From J014 sp964486055 (lineage in GTDB: Bacteria; Acidobacteriota; Blastocatellia; Pyrinomonadales; Pyrinomonadaceae), in contig CAZALE010000009.1 of NCBI GenBank assembly GCA_964486055.1, positions 32,235 to 96,234 of the forward strand: a DNA stretch of 64,000 nucleotides, given 5' to 3'. Within the stretch, counting starts at the first letter, position 1. Every line of letters begins with the position of its first letter. Both the position numbers and the translations under genes were made by a program. Shown here one piece after another: positions 52,055 through 60,705 of the stretch. A model generated the notes under the pieces. The model had not been told where the DNA came from. It searched no databases and worked only from the letters and a program-made list of their open reading frames with translations.

Positions 52055-52582
52055 ATGACGGATTTTCTAGAGCGAAAGACCTGGCTTGGTATAGGCGCAA
52101 AGGTCGGCGGGACTCTTTTTGTTGCCGGGATGGAGGATACGACAGGCCTTATTTTTAACATTGGCAATCCGAATATAAGGGCAGGGTTCAGCCTCACAAG
52201 CGTTCGTCTTGGGCCAGGGCTTGGCGGCGGTGCGGGATTAACGGCAATCTGTGTCTTTAATTGTGATAATATCTGGCGTCTCCATAATACCAAAAATACG
52301 GACTGGGGTGTGAATCTTTCACTCGGCGAGAAATGGGATTCTGTTGTCAAAGCTCTGAAAAACATGAAATTTTTCACGAAGATTGCAAGAATTGGACCTA
52401 AGCTAAAGGGCTTTAAGCCGGGTGATATTGAGTCTTTACGCAATGATCTACACTACCTCTACAATGCGTACGACATTGCTTCATCTGGAGGTGATCCGAA
52501 AGTGATCTGTCTGGATACGCCGGCATCGCTCGGTTTGGAGGTCTCGTTTAACTACACAATTGGTACGATCGAAATCCTTTGA
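52055..52582 (+). CDS. Uncharacterised protein beside tRNA-Glu
   Basis: 175 residues, no family recognised. No signal peptide. Residues about 10-75 are Gly-rich and beta-prone (AGFSLTSVRLGPGLGGGAGL); the middle is Lys-rich and helical (WDSVVKALKNMKFFTKIARI), and the end returns to beta (LGLEVSFNYTIGTI). CGGAGGA stands 6 nt before the ATG at 52055; an in-frame ATG at 52013 lacks such a site. Its G+C and use of GGC, CGC and CTT codons are higher than in neighbours, and it lies directly after a tRNA gene, both common in acquired genes. No integrase is present. Confidence 0.65.
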   Translation: MTDFLERKTWLGIGAKVGGTLFVAGMEDTTGLIFNIGNPNIRAGFSLTSVRLGPGLGGGAGLTAICVFNCDNIWRLHNTKNTDWGVNLSLGEKWDSVVKALKNMKFFTKIARIGPKLKGFKPGDIESLRNDLHYLYNAYDIASSGGDPKVICLDTPASLGLEVSFNYTIGTIEIL

Positions 52583-52592
52583 TACGATTGAA

Positions 52593-52634
52593 ATTTGACC
52601 ACCACGAGATTTTATGTAATTATAAAGGTCAAAT
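52593..52634. repeat. Inverted repeat after the orphan gene
   Basis: ATTTGACC (52593-52600) and GGTCAAAT (52627-52634) form a perfect 8-bp pair around 26 nt, which itself contains TTTAT/ATAAA. It lies between the orphan gene and the acetyltransferase. There is no T tract, so it is not a typical terminator. Confidence 0.45.
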
Positions 52635-52655
52635 CTGCCGAAAATTTAATCCAGC

Positions 52656-53108
52656 ATGGATTACACGATAAAGCCGGCTACTATCGAAAGAATAGAGGAG
52701 ATATATCTTGCCAATCAAAGATGTTTTAAACGAAGCGAAAGCTACAGTCGTAGAATCTTTAGACACTTGCTATCTCATCCAAAAACTATCGGCTATTGCG
52801 CAGTCACCTTAGACAATCAACTTGTTGCTTTTATCTTTGCCACTTTCGATGATGATGGTACAGGACATATCTCAACTCTCGGCGTTTTGCCAGAACATCG
52901 TAGAAGAGGACTTGCTAAGAAGCTAATCTCTCACGTCGAACAGATGCTTGTGAAAAAGAATATAACTATTGTTAAACTGGAGGTTCGCGTCAGTAACAGC
53001 GAGGCTCAAGGTTTATATAGACAACTCGGCTACACAATTGTTCAGAGACTTAAAGGCTACTATAGCGACGGCGAGGATGGCTTTTTAATGGTTAAATCTC
53101 TAGTCTAA
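52656..53108 (+). CDS. GNAT-family N-acetyltransferase (RimI-like)
   Basis: 150 residues, a single GNAT domain that transfers acetyl from acetyl-CoA to an amine. The acetyl-CoA site is in LGVLPEHRRRGLAKKLISHV (near 72-91; Q/R-x-x-G-x-G/A), and the following VKLEVRVSNSEAQGLYRQLG (near 108-127) matches the RimI-like beta5-alpha4 pattern with the conserved N and Y. Substrate may be the ribosomal protein S18 N terminus or another protein. It is followed 6 nt later by thiE. Confidence 0.88.
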   Translation: MDYTIKPATIERIEEIYLANQRCFKRSESYSRRIFRHLLSHPKTIGYCAVTLDNQLVAFIFATFDDDGTGHISTLGVLPEHRRRGLAKKLISHVEQMLVKKNITIVKLEVRVSNSEAQGLYRQLGYTIVQRLKGYYSDGEDGFLMVKSLV

Positions 53109-53114
53109 GGAATT

Positions 53115-53726
53115 ATGCAATTACCGAAAGTATATCCCATAACTGATGCGAAAATTTCAGGTAAAACTCATAAGGAACAAGTAATGTGTTTGATAAAGGG
53201 AGGCGCTAGCTTAATTCAAATAAGGGAAAAAAGCGCTTCCTCTGGTAGGTTCTACGCTGAAGCACTAGAAGCGTTAAGGATAGCTCGATCCAACAATGTA
53301 AAAATAATCATCAATGACAGATGCGATATAGCCTATCTGATAGGCGCTGATGGGGTTCACCTCGGTCAAGATGATATAAGCCCGATAGAGGCGCGAAAAT
53401 TTTTGGGTCCAAATGCGATAATCGGGTATTCTACTCACAATCAATCCCAAGCTTTGGAGGCGTTGGAAATGCCAATTGATTACATATCTGTAGGTCCAAT
53501 CTTCGCCACTGACACTAAGGAAGATCCGGATCCTATCGTTGGATTAGATGGTTTAAGAGCGATTAGGAAATTGATTAGAGGACTGCCGATAGTAGCCATA
53601 GGAGGAATCAACTTACAAAATGCAAAGTCGGTTTTAGAAGCAGGGGCCGACTCGATAGCCATAATAAGTGATTTGATCTCAAGTCAGGATATAGCCAAGA
53701 GGATGGAAGCTTTTAATAAAATATAA
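53115..53726 (+). CDS. thiE: Thiamine phosphate synthase
   Basis: Condenses HMP-pyrophosphate and thiazole phosphate to thiamine monophosphate. 203 residues, TIM-barrel length. SLIQIREKSAS (near 34-44) and VKIIINDRCDIAY (near 62-74) carry the pyrophosphate and Mg-binding residues; GADGVHLGQDD (near 77-87), IIGYSTHN and PIFATDTKEDPDPIVGLDGL complete the site, and the final IVAIGGINLQNA loop binds phosphate. No TPP riboswitch or other thi gene is adjacent; it is coupled to the GNAT gene. Confidence 0.95.
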   Translation: MQLPKVYPITDAKISGKTHKEQVMCLIKGGASLIQIREKSASSGRFYAEALEALRIARSNNVKIIINDRCDIAYLIGADGVHLGQDDISPIEARKFLGPNAIIGYSTHNQSQALEALEMPIDYISVGPIFATDTKEDPDPIVGLDGLRAIRKLIRGLPIVAIGGINLQNAKSVLEAGADSIAIISDLISSQDIAKRMEAFNKI

Positions 53727-53855
53727 AAACATTCAACAAAGATAAAAAAGCTTGATTTTCTAAGTTCTTTCAGTAAAAATAAGAAAGGCGAGGGCGGCTA
53801 TACTCAGGGCTTAGACGAGCGTAGACCTACCTTAGAAATTACGGGAGTTATAGAG

Positions 53856-55058
53856 ATGAGCCTACTAGACATATCACCGATCATTGAGCAGATGTTAATG
53901 ATATCTGATAACATAAGCGATCTAAATTTCAGTGTTGGTCAGAAGCCTCAAGTTGAAATCAATGGAGTTTTATATCCTACATCTCCTCTGGGACTCGGCA
54001 GATTAACCAGCTTCCAGACTGAGATGATAGCAATGGCAATAGTGAGAGATAACCCAGAGGCAGCTAAGCAGCTTGTAAAATACGGAACAGCGGACTTGAG
54101 TTGGACTTTACCTGGCAAATGTCGTTTTCGTGTCAACATATTTCAACAACGCGGTTCATATTCGATCGTAATGCGTGTGATACCGCGCGAGATTCCAACG
54201 TTCGAATCTTTACATCTTCCTCCACAGCTGAAAGACATCTGTGAACTGCGTAACGGATTAGTATTAATAACCGGTCCAACGGGATCAGGTAAAAGCTCTA
54301 CATTAGCAGCGATCATAGATCAGATAAACGAAACGAAGAGTTATCATATCGTCACCATCGAGGATCCCATAGAGTTCATGCACAGACATAAGAAATCAAC
54401 GATAAATCAAAGAGAGGTAGGTTCAGACACTAGAGATTTTGCCTCAGCTCTGCGTGCTGCTTTAAGACAGGCTCCCAAAGTAATATTGGTAGGTGAAATG
54501 CGTGATTTGGAGACGACTGAAATAGCTCTCGAAGCTGCAGAGACTGGTCACCTTGTTCTTTCAACTCTTCACACCATCGATGCCTCCAAGACAGTAGATC
54601 GTATAATAGGTCTTTATCCAAAGAACGAAGAACGTGTTATAAGAACTAGACTAGCTCAAACATTTCGATACATTGTATCGCAACGCCTGATTCCTAGAGC
54701 TGATGGGAAAGGCAGGGTGCCGGCTGTTGAGATTTTAAAGTCCAATCCAAGAACCCGTGAATACATAGAGTATGGAGAGTCTGAAGGTAAAACCTTGCTT
54801 GATGCCATGCGTGACGGTGAATTAGACGGCATGCAGGATTTCGACACTGTTATTCTTAAGATGATACAACAAGGGATTATTACTGTTGAAGATGGTCTGT
54901 CATTTGCAACAAATCAAAACAACTTGCTGCTGAATCTAAGTGGATTCTCCTCAGCTGAAGATTATGCCAATGCCGTCAAGGCGCAGAAAAAAAATCCATC
55001 TGGACTACCGCCGATCCAGCCACCAAGTTCATCTGTGATTGATTTAATTGAAAAGTGA
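53856..55058 (+). CDS. pilT: PilT-type twitching-motility ATPase
   Basis: Cytoplasmic hexameric motor that retracts type IV pili. 400 residues. Order: PAS-like N domain (about 1-115), Walker A GPTGSGKSSTLAAI (near 140-153), Asp box TIEDPIEFMHRHK (near 168-180), Walker B ILVGEMRDLET (near 209-219) and His box ETGHLVLSTLHT (near 227-238). The C-terminal 40 residues lack a recognisable AIRNLIRE-type motif, so a PilU-like variant is possible. No pilB or pilin genes are in the window. A zinc-ribbon gene follows 16 nt later. Confidence 0.94.
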   Translation: MSLLDISPIIEQMLMISDNISDLNFSVGQKPQVEINGVLYPTSPLGLGRLTSFQTEMIAMAIVRDNPEAAKQLVKYGTADLSWTLPGKCRFRVNIFQQRGSYSIVMRVIPREIPTFESLHLPPQLKDICELRNGLVLITGPTGSGKSSTLAAIIDQINETKSYHIVTIEDPIEFMHRHKKSTINQREVGSDTRDFASALRAALRQAPKVILVGEMRDLETTEIALEAAETGHLVLSTLHTIDASKTVDRIIGLYPKNEERVIRTRLAQTFRYIVSQRLIPRADGKGRVPAVEILKSNPRTREYIEYGESEGKTLLDAMRDGELDGMQDFDTVILKMIQQGIITVEDGLSFATNQNNLLLNLSGFSSAEDYANAVKAQKKNPSGLPPIQPPSSSVIDLIEK

Positions 55059-55074
55059 GGTTTAAAAGGAAGCT

Positions 55075-55800
55075 ATGATAATACGTTGTGATTCTTGCTC
55101 TGTATCCTTACAGCTCGATGATTCAAAGATACCGAAAAGCACTTTCACCGTTCGATGCCCACGCTGTCAAAATCTCATAAGAGTCAATCCGATTCAAGCA
55201 GCTTCTACAGTTGATCAGCTGAAGGAGAAAAAACCAGCACCCCCAGTCCCCGAAGGAGCACAAGAGTTTAACGCTAAGGAATCTGAATTTGAGATAAACC
55301 AGGCTTTGCGTGCTCTTTTACTGGCGTTGAGAAAGGAGAGTCGTGTTCTAGAAAATCCAGAAACAGAGGAAGAGGAAAAACCCCGGAGAGTGCTTTTGTG
55401 TCTCGGAAAACTCAGGGATAAAGTCGCCAAACTTTTAGTGGATGCTGGTTATAAAGTCTACATTGCTGAAAATCCAGGACAAGCAAATGAGCGCCTTCGT
55501 GAGGGCAAAGTTCAGATTCTAATACTCTCTCCTGACTTTGCGCTTGAGATGGGTGGCACAGCGATCGTGCAACAGAGAATTAATGCGATGTATTCCTCCG
55601 AGAGAAGAAAGCTGTTTTTAGTCGCGTTAGACGATAATGGTACAACCTTTGACGCTCAAGAGGCTTTCTTGCGCAATTTGAATTTAGTAGTGAACACGAG
55701 GGATGTAGATCAACTCCCATTAATTTTGAATCGAGCCATTAAGGATTTCAACAATCTATATCATTATTACAATCTGGCGAGTGGGTTTCCCGGTATCTGA
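55075..55800 (+). CDS. Zinc-ribbon (MJ0042-type) protein with receiver-like domain
   Basis: 241 residues. The first 40 are a zinc ribbon with CDSC and CPRC knuckles. After a Pro/Lys/Glu-rich linker (about 45-100), residues about 102-225 resemble a response-regulator receiver fold (RRVLLCLGKLRDKVAKLLVD, then VQILILSPDFALEMGG), but I cannot place the phosphoacceptor Asp confidently, so it may be a pseudo-receiver. Co-directional with pilT at 16 nt, it may regulate pilus function. The 3' end overlaps the convergent MBL gene by 34 nt. Confidence 0.75.
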   Translation: MIIRCDSCSVSLQLDDSKIPKSTFTVRCPRCQNLIRVNPIQAASTVDQLKEKKPAPPVPEGAQEFNAKESEFEINQALRALLLALRKESRVLENPETEEEEKPRRVLLCLGKLRDKVAKLLVDAGYKVYIAENPGQANERLREGKVQILILSPDFALEMGGTAIVQQRINAMYSSERRKLFLVALDDNGTTFDAQEAFLRNLNLVVNTRDVDQLPLILNRAIKDFNNLYHYYNLASGFPGI

Positions 55801-56456
55801 CGTAGAAAAGGATTATAGCGTCTCTCATGCCCAATTGTGGTTTCTGGACCATGACCCGAGTACACAACTACATCATCACCAAATGGTAGAATCTTATTGT
55901 TGATAGAATCGAGCAATTTCTCCATTGAACCACCGGGTAAATCAGTCCGGCCGATCGAACCAGCAAAAAGGCAATCTCCAACAAAGATTTTTCTGTGATT
56001 TTCTTCGCAGAGCACTACGTGCCCTGGAGTATGGCCTGGACAATGTCGCACTGTAAAAGTTAGCTTACCTACCGAGTAGAGTTCTCCATCATGCCAGTAT
56101 CTAGTTATGGGTGGAGGAGGTGTAAACTCCAGTCCTAGGCTGGCGAATGCAGTACGTGGAATGCCTAAGAACAAGGGTTGTTCAGGGAGAGCATGATAAA
56201 GTGGCTCATCATTCTCGTGGATAATTATTTCAGCTTCGGGATATAGATGACTTAATTCGCTTACCCCACCGATATGGTCTAGATGACCGTGAGTCAAAGC
56301 TATCGCCTGGAGATTTAAGTTCTGGCTTTTTATAAAATGATGAATACTTTTTACAGATCCTCCTGGATCGATACAGATGGCCATGCGACTGGTAGGACAG
56401 GCTATCACCCGCGTGTTCTGTTGAAAAATGGTGGTGACAAAGGTTTCTATGATCAT
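55767..56456 (-). CDS. MBL-fold metallo-hydrolase (glyoxalase II-like)
   Basis: 229 residues of the metallo-beta-lactamase fold. The dinuclear metal motif is LTHGHLDHIGG (near 54-64), with further ligands in HCPGHTPGHVV (near 137-147), the Asp in FVGDCLFAGSIGR (near 156-168) and the last His in YSGHGPETTIGHE (near 200-212). This pattern is typical of YcbL/hydroxyacylglutathione hydrolase-like enzymes. Substrate is not determined. It is convergent with the zinc-ribbon gene. Confidence 0.9.
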   Translation of the reverse strand: MIIETFVTTIFQQNTRVIACPTSRMAICIDPGGSVKSIHHFIKSQNLNLQAIALTHGHLDHIGGVSELSHLYPEAEIIIHENDEPLYHALPEQPLFLGIPRTAFASLGLEFTPPPPITRYWHDGELYSVGKLTFTVRHCPGHTPGHVVLCEENHRKIFVGDCLFAGSIGRTDLPGGSMEKLLDSINNKILPFGDDVVVYSGHGPETTIGHERRYNPFLRQIPGNPLARL

Positions 56457-56474
56457 CTTTGGAAAGCAAATTTG

Positions 56475-56759
56475 TTAAGAGAGCATTTTATCAATGTATC
56501 TTTCGGGCTCAAAAGGATGGGCTTTTCTGTTTCTTAGTATGAATAAAATTGCTTGTCTATAGGTTTTTTCAACCGGCATATCTGTAAAGCAAGGTGTTTC
56601 AACCTCTGATAAGCTCAGATAACTAATTAGTACGCCCAGCAACATCCACAGTAACGTTTCTTCTCTGGTGCCGATGCGATTATGTTTGAGAATTACATCT
56701 GCGTCTGCTGCTATTTGCTCGCAGATTCTAGCAAATTCCTCTTCTGTGATTTTCGTCAT
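56475..56759 (-). CDS. Small uncharacterised protein
   Basis: 94 residues, predicted helical, with TLLWMLLGVLISYLSLSEVE (near 35-54) as a hydrophobic helix and a terminal polar part with HPFEPERYIDKM. No family is recognised. Its ATG overlaps the stop of the upstream GNAT gene by 4 nt (ATGA), so the two are translationally coupled, and the MBL gene follows 18 nt later. That arrangement suggests a shared operon. Confidence 0.7.
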   Translation of the reverse strand: MTKITEEEFARICEQIAADADVILKHNRIGTREETLLWMLLGVLISYLSLSEVETPCFTDMPVEKTYRQAILFILRNRKAHPFEPERYIDKMLS

Positions 56760-57217
56760 AGTTTTTCTTCGAACATCAGATAGTGTGACTCTTTCATGCC
56801 TAGTTTCTCATAGACTTTCTGAGCAGTAATGTTTTCCTTATCGACGTAAAGTCGAAAACCATACACAGAGCCTTCTTGACGGGCTTTCGATTTTACGAAT
56901 TCATAAAGTTTCCGATAAATGCCTCTATTGCGATACTCTGGTAAAACATAGACGCTCTGTATCCACCAAAACCATTGGTTACGCCAATCGCTCCACTCAA
57001 AAGTTATCATCAATCCCCCTACGACTTTGCCATCAGAGGATTCGGCGACTACGTAGAAGCCCTTTCTCTCATCGATAAAAACCGCATTTACTCCTTTTGA
57101 TAAGATATCAGGCTCTAGTTGTTTGCCCTCAGTTTCCAGCGCCATTGATTGATTAAAGGCTATCAGCGCATCGGCGTCTGATGCGGTTGCGATACGTATC
57201 GTGATTTCATCGCTCAT
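56756..57217 (-). CDS. GNAT-family N-acetyltransferase
   Basis: 153 residues; a second acetyltransferase, unlike the RimI-like one at 52.7 kb. The acetyl-CoA loop is SVYVLPEYRNRGIYRKLYEF (near 90-109) and the catalytic-side strand is RLYVDKENITAQKVYEKLGM (near 121-140), with a Trp-rich strand SDWRNQWFWW just before. Substrate not known. First gene of a minus-strand set with the small protein and the MBL hydrolase. Confidence 0.88.
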   Translation of the reverse strand: MSDEITIRIATASDADALIAFNQSMALETEGKQLEPDILSKGVNAVFIDERKGFYVVAESSDGKVVGGLMITFEWSDWRNQWFWWIQSVYVLPEYRNRGIYRKLYEFVKSKARQEGSVYGFRLYVDKENITAQKVYEKLGMKESHYLMFEEKL

Positions 57218-57632
57218 AAATTAAAGCTTAAGCACATGGATGTCTTGCATGCAAGTTAATCAATCACAAGGCAAAATGATTTTCTACAGGAAGCGAGAGC
57301 AATAAAGCTGAGATAAGATCTTGCAGGGTGAGAAAAGAAGTGTTTATTACGACTCATTAACGTTAGTTAATTTTTAAAAACCCGAGAGGTTATATCCTTA
57401 AGATTTACTTTTTGCATTGCTGATGGATTTCCTGTGACTGTTTTAGGTCAGAATATGCGTAGATCATGGCGTGGTTGCTGCTCAGATAACTCCTCGAAGA
57501 CTTAGGATCTCCTCTCTTTTTCTAGCTGAATGTTAATGTTTGGGGTAGTAAACGCTATTTGCTTATCTTGTTCGCAATCTTTTAGCATGTTATCTTTAAG
57601 CTTTTATGAGCCATTTTTAAAGAGGGTTGGCG
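57218..57632. other. Intergenic region upstream of the STT3-like gene
   Basis: About 415 nt between divergent genes. I see no ORF, tRNA or strong hairpin, and no promoter pair close enough to consensus to name. It must hold the control regions of both the GNAT gene and the GT-C gene. Confidence 0.45.
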
Positions 57633-59369
57633 ATGAGTGAAGAAAGCAAGCAGTCATGGAAAGAGTGGTTTGGCAGCCAAGAAGTGGTGAGATGGGTGTA
57701 TTTGATTTTTGGATTCTTGGCAATCTTGATGTTGATGGTAATTTTGCAGCGTTCAACAGATGCAATCTGCTGTGGTGATTGGGACGGTTATTATCATATT
57801 CGTTGGAGCTCAATCCTCTGGCAAAGCCTCGTAAGTGGTCATGGCTTGCCAGAATTCAAGTGGCTACCGCTAACAATTCTAAATCCGCAGGATTACAATG
57901 ATCATCACTTTTTGTTTCACTTGCTTCAAATTCCATTTCTGTGGTTCTTTGAGCCAGTAACTGCTGCAAAGGTCGCCGCCGTTTTCTACGCAACACTGGC
58001 CGTTTTTTCGGTGTACTGGCTTCTGTTTTACTACAAGATTGAATATTTGCCGATATGGCTTGGTGCGTTATTAACTTGTGCTAATCCATTCTATTACAGA
58101 ATGAACATGGCTAAAGCGCCACCATTGACAATAATTTTCTCTGTGATAGGCATCTATCTGCTTTTTGAACGAAAATATTTTTGGTTACTACCGCTGATGT
58201 TTCTCTTCACGTGGACCTACAGTCTTTTCCCTTTGCTTTGGTTCGCTGCTTTAATTTGGACTGCGATAGTTGCTTGGAATGAGAGAAAATTTGAGTGGCG
58301 GCCATTAGGTTATACAACCATTGGATTGATATTAGGTAATATCATACATCCGTATTTTCCCAACAACATAAAATTATTCATTCAACATCTAGCGATGAAA
58401 ATTCGCATGGGTAATTATGACGTACCGGTTGGGGGTGAATGGTATTCGTATCAGGCAGTTGAATTATTGACACATCTACCAATAGCCCTATTAGCTATGT
58501 TGGTGGGCTATATTTTATTCATTCCTAAGGCAAGAAAACTCTCTGAGAAAGCCACTTTTTTTCTGCTCTTCGTTACTCCTTTATTAGTTGCTCAGTTCAT
58601 AGCCAAACGATATGCAGAATATTTTCCACCATTTGCTATTCTTTTTGCCGCATTCAGTTGGCAGGCATTTTTTATAAAGGATTTTGAAGCCTTGCCAGAG
58701 GATTTCCGTAGAGAGATAGAGCCTCTGCTAGATAAAACAAACAAGCAGCCTTTATTTCATGACAAACTCAAAACTGCGTTAGTGATCACTATTGGAGTAT
58801 TTTTCTTCATACTTGTTCTGTTTAATTATCGAGGCGTTGACTTAGGCTGGTTTAAGCAAGAGGGTCTGATCGAAACAATTAGAAACAATGAGCCTAATGA
58901 TAAATATCGGCGAGCCACTGAATGGGCCAAAGCTAATATTCCGGAGAACGAGATAATTTTTAATTGCAACTGGGATGATTTTCCTAAACTTTTCTACTTT
59001 GCCCCTGAGCATCGCTATGTCTATGGCTTGGATCCAAACTATCTTTATTCGAAATCGCCTGAGTTATACAAATCGTTAAGAGATATAACCGAAGGAAAAG
59101 TGGATGATCCTGGCCCTATTATTCGGGAAAAATTTGGGGCTAGATATGTTTTCACTGATGCTAAGGAATGCACGGACTTTGTAGCAAAGGGATTAGAAAG
59201 CGGCTGGTTTGAAATTGCTTATGAGGATGATGAGGCTTACTATCTCAGGATTCGTGATCAGAAAGGATCGCCACCGCCAATAGAAGAATCAGACTTTTCT
59301 CAGGATGAAACGCCAATGGAAGAAAATAGCTCGTCAGATTCAGAGGAGAGCGGCACTCCCGACGAGTAA
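57633..59369 (+). CDS. GT-C family membrane protein resembling STT3/oligosaccharyltransferase
   Basis: 578 residues with about ten to twelve hydrophobic helices and an acidic, Ser-rich tail of about 30 residues. The first extracytoplasmic loop has DWDGYYHIRW (near 50-59), similar to the D-x-Y-Y-H-x-R acidic motif of STT3-type enzymes, and DYNDHHFLFH (near 90) a second acidic/His motif. The C-terminal soluble part contains the WDDFP stretch near residue 450. It may transfer or build glycan with a lipid-linked donor, but the family is only inferred. RBS AGAGGG favours ATG 57633 over the TTG at 57627. A crtZ-like gene follows 14 nt later. Confidence 0.7.
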   Translation: MSEESKQSWKEWFGSQEVVRWVYLIFGFLAILMLMVILQRSTDAICCGDWDGYYHIRWSSILWQSLVSGHGLPEFKWLPLTILNPQDYNDHHFLFHLLQIPFLWFFEPVTAAKVAAVFYATLAVFSVYWLLFYYKIEYLPIWLGALLTCANPFYYRMNMAKAPPLTIIFSVIGIYLLFERKYFWLLPLMFLFTWTYSLFPLLWFAALIWTAIVAWNERKFEWRPLGYTTIGLILGNIIHPYFPNNIKLFIQHLAMKIRMGNYDVPVGGEWYSYQAVELLTHLPIALLAMLVGYILFIPKARKLSEKATFFLLFVTPLLVAQFIAKRYAEYFPPFAILFAAFSWQAFFIKDFEALPEDFRREIEPLLDKTNKQPLFHDKLKTALVITIGVFFFILVLFNYRGVDLGWFKQEGLIETIRNNEPNDKYRRATEWAKANIPENEIIFNCNWDDFPKLFYFAPEHRYVYGLDPNYLYSKSPELYKSLRDITEGKVDDPGPIIREKFGARYVFTDAKECTDFVAKGLESGWFEIAYEDDEAYYLRIRDQKGSPPPIEESDFSQDETPMEENSSSDSEESGTPDE

Positions 59370-59383
59370 GTTTGTGTTGAGCT

Positions 59384-59821
59384 ATGAGGCAGGCTTTATT
59401 GATCTGTGTAGGATTCGTTCTAATGGAGGGCTTCTCTTACTTTTTTCATCGTTGGATGCTACATGGGTTCTTATGGAAAATACATAGGTCACATCATTTA
59501 CCGCGGCAGAAAGCAGCATTCGAATTAAATGATATTTTCAGTTTCTTTTTTTCAGTCATTGCGGTTGCAATGACCATGGCGCCATCGCCAGATGTTGCTT
59601 CATTAGGGATTGGGATCACTATCTATGGCATCCTGTATTTCATCATTCACGACATGTTTACACACAGACGCTTTTTTCCATTTAACTCAAGAAATAAGAT
59701 TTTATTGATGTTTCGCTCAGCTCATCAAAGACATCATCAAAGCGTAGAAAAATCTGGATTAGAACCATTTGGCTTATTCTTCTTCAACTACAGTAAATTT
59801 TGGAATCGTTCAAGGCTCTGA
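59384..59821 (+). CDS. Beta-carotene hydroxylase-like (CrtZ) protein
   Basis: 145-residue membrane di-iron hydroxylase of the sterol desaturase/fatty-acid hydroxylase superfamily. All His boxes of CrtZ-type proteins are present: HRWMLHG (near 22-28), HRSHH (near 34-38), HDMFTHRR (near 89-96) and HQRHHQ (near 113-118). CrtZ adds 3-hydroxyls to beta-ionone rings, so zeaxanthin-like carotenoids are possible; no other crt gene is in the window. The 3' end overlaps the convergent SurA-like gene by 12 nt. Confidence 0.85.
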   Translation: MRQALLICVGFVLMEGFSYFFHRWMLHGFLWKIHRSHHLPRQKAAFELNDIFSFFFSVIAVAMTMAPSPDVASLGIGITIYGILYFIIHDMFTHRRFFPFNSRNKILLMFRSAHQRHHQSVEKSGLEPFGLFFFNYSKFWNRSRL

Positions 59822-60541
59822 AAGGATTTCTATCTCTGCTCTTTGTTTAGCATTATCTACAAATTTCGACATTTCCTGTTCAACTTTAATTTCCACTAGT
59901 GTCTCCCTGATTTGATCTCTTACCTTTTCGAATGAAGGAATTAGTAGTTCAGGATTTCGTCGTCTGAAGTCTGGAACGAAAATCTCTCTGTAATACTTTT
60001 GTTCATCTCTTTCGGTGATTACGATAAAAGATCTGAATCTGAAATCAATGTATTTTTCTATTATCAGGCGATCCTCGATTATCTTCTGGAAATTTTCATC
60101 TCTTATTGATGTGAACCCGACTGACCTTAGCCTTTTTTCGAATTCAAATATGGAGGGGAATCTATATGCTATTCTCTCGATTTCCTGCTTTACGTCACTC
60201 TCTGATGGTAGGTTACGAGGTAAACGTTTCGCCTCGAGAAGTAATAGTTTTTGTTGTATGAGGAGCTCTAAAGCGGTACTTAACTCTTCTTTGCTTGGGG
60301 ATTTTATTGACATATCAGGTGATAAGGCTATCTGCCATAATATGTCTGAGTATGTGATTATCTCTGGTTTTTCCAACGGTGAGTAGCTGACAGTGGCAAT
60401 TATTTTATCCACTGGTTTTTGTCCCAGCGAGATCCCACCGAAAATAGCTATGAACGTGCACTTCAGGAAAATTCTCCTGATCTGATTTCTTAGCATTCTA
60501 GATTTATTAAAAGCCTTCACCATCTCTTCTGAGTTAGACAT
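59810..60541 (-). CDS. SurA-N-domain-like exported protein without PPIase domain
   Basis: 243 residues. A hydrophobic segment (about 26-40, FLKCTFIAIFGGISLG) follows a basic start, consistent with export or anchoring. The rest is like the helical chaperone domain of SurA/PpiD: LELLIQQKLLLLEAKR near 90-105, then repeated charged helices including RDQIRETLVEIKVEQEM near 206-222. No parvulin domain is present. Likely a periplasmic chaperone for envelope proteins. Upstream and divergent is the str operon. Confidence 0.75.
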   Translation of the reverse strand: MSNSEEMVKAFNKSRMLRNQIRRIFLKCTFIAIFGGISLGQKPVDKIIATVSYSPLEKPEIITYSDILWQIALSPDMSIKSPSKEELSTALELLIQQKLLLLEAKRLPRNLPSESDVKQEIERIAYRFPSIFEFEKRLRSVGFTSIRDENFQKIIEDRLIIEKYIDFRFRSFIVITERDEQKYYREIFVPDFRRRNPELLIPSFEKVRDQIRETLVEIKVEQEMSKFVDNAKQRAEIEILSEP

Positions 60542-60621
60542 CTTTAAAAATTAGAATAGATCGCCTGTTGTCAAAATACAATTTTTACTAAAATTTTTTA
60601 CCAGAGAATCATGCTGATGGC

Positions 60622-60650
60622 TTGACATAGTTCTGCTTATTTCGTATAGT
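60622..60650 (+). promoter_or_regulatory. Consensus promoter of the str operon
   Basis: TTGACA (60622-60627) and TATAGT (60645-60650) separated by exactly 17 nt. Predicted start near 60657, about 260 nt before rpsL. The strength fits a ribosomal-protein operon. Confidence 0.8.
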
Positions 60651-60705
60651 TTCAAATTTCGGACTTAGAGCGTTTGATTTTTCATCAAATAGATCGCTCA
60701 GTAAA

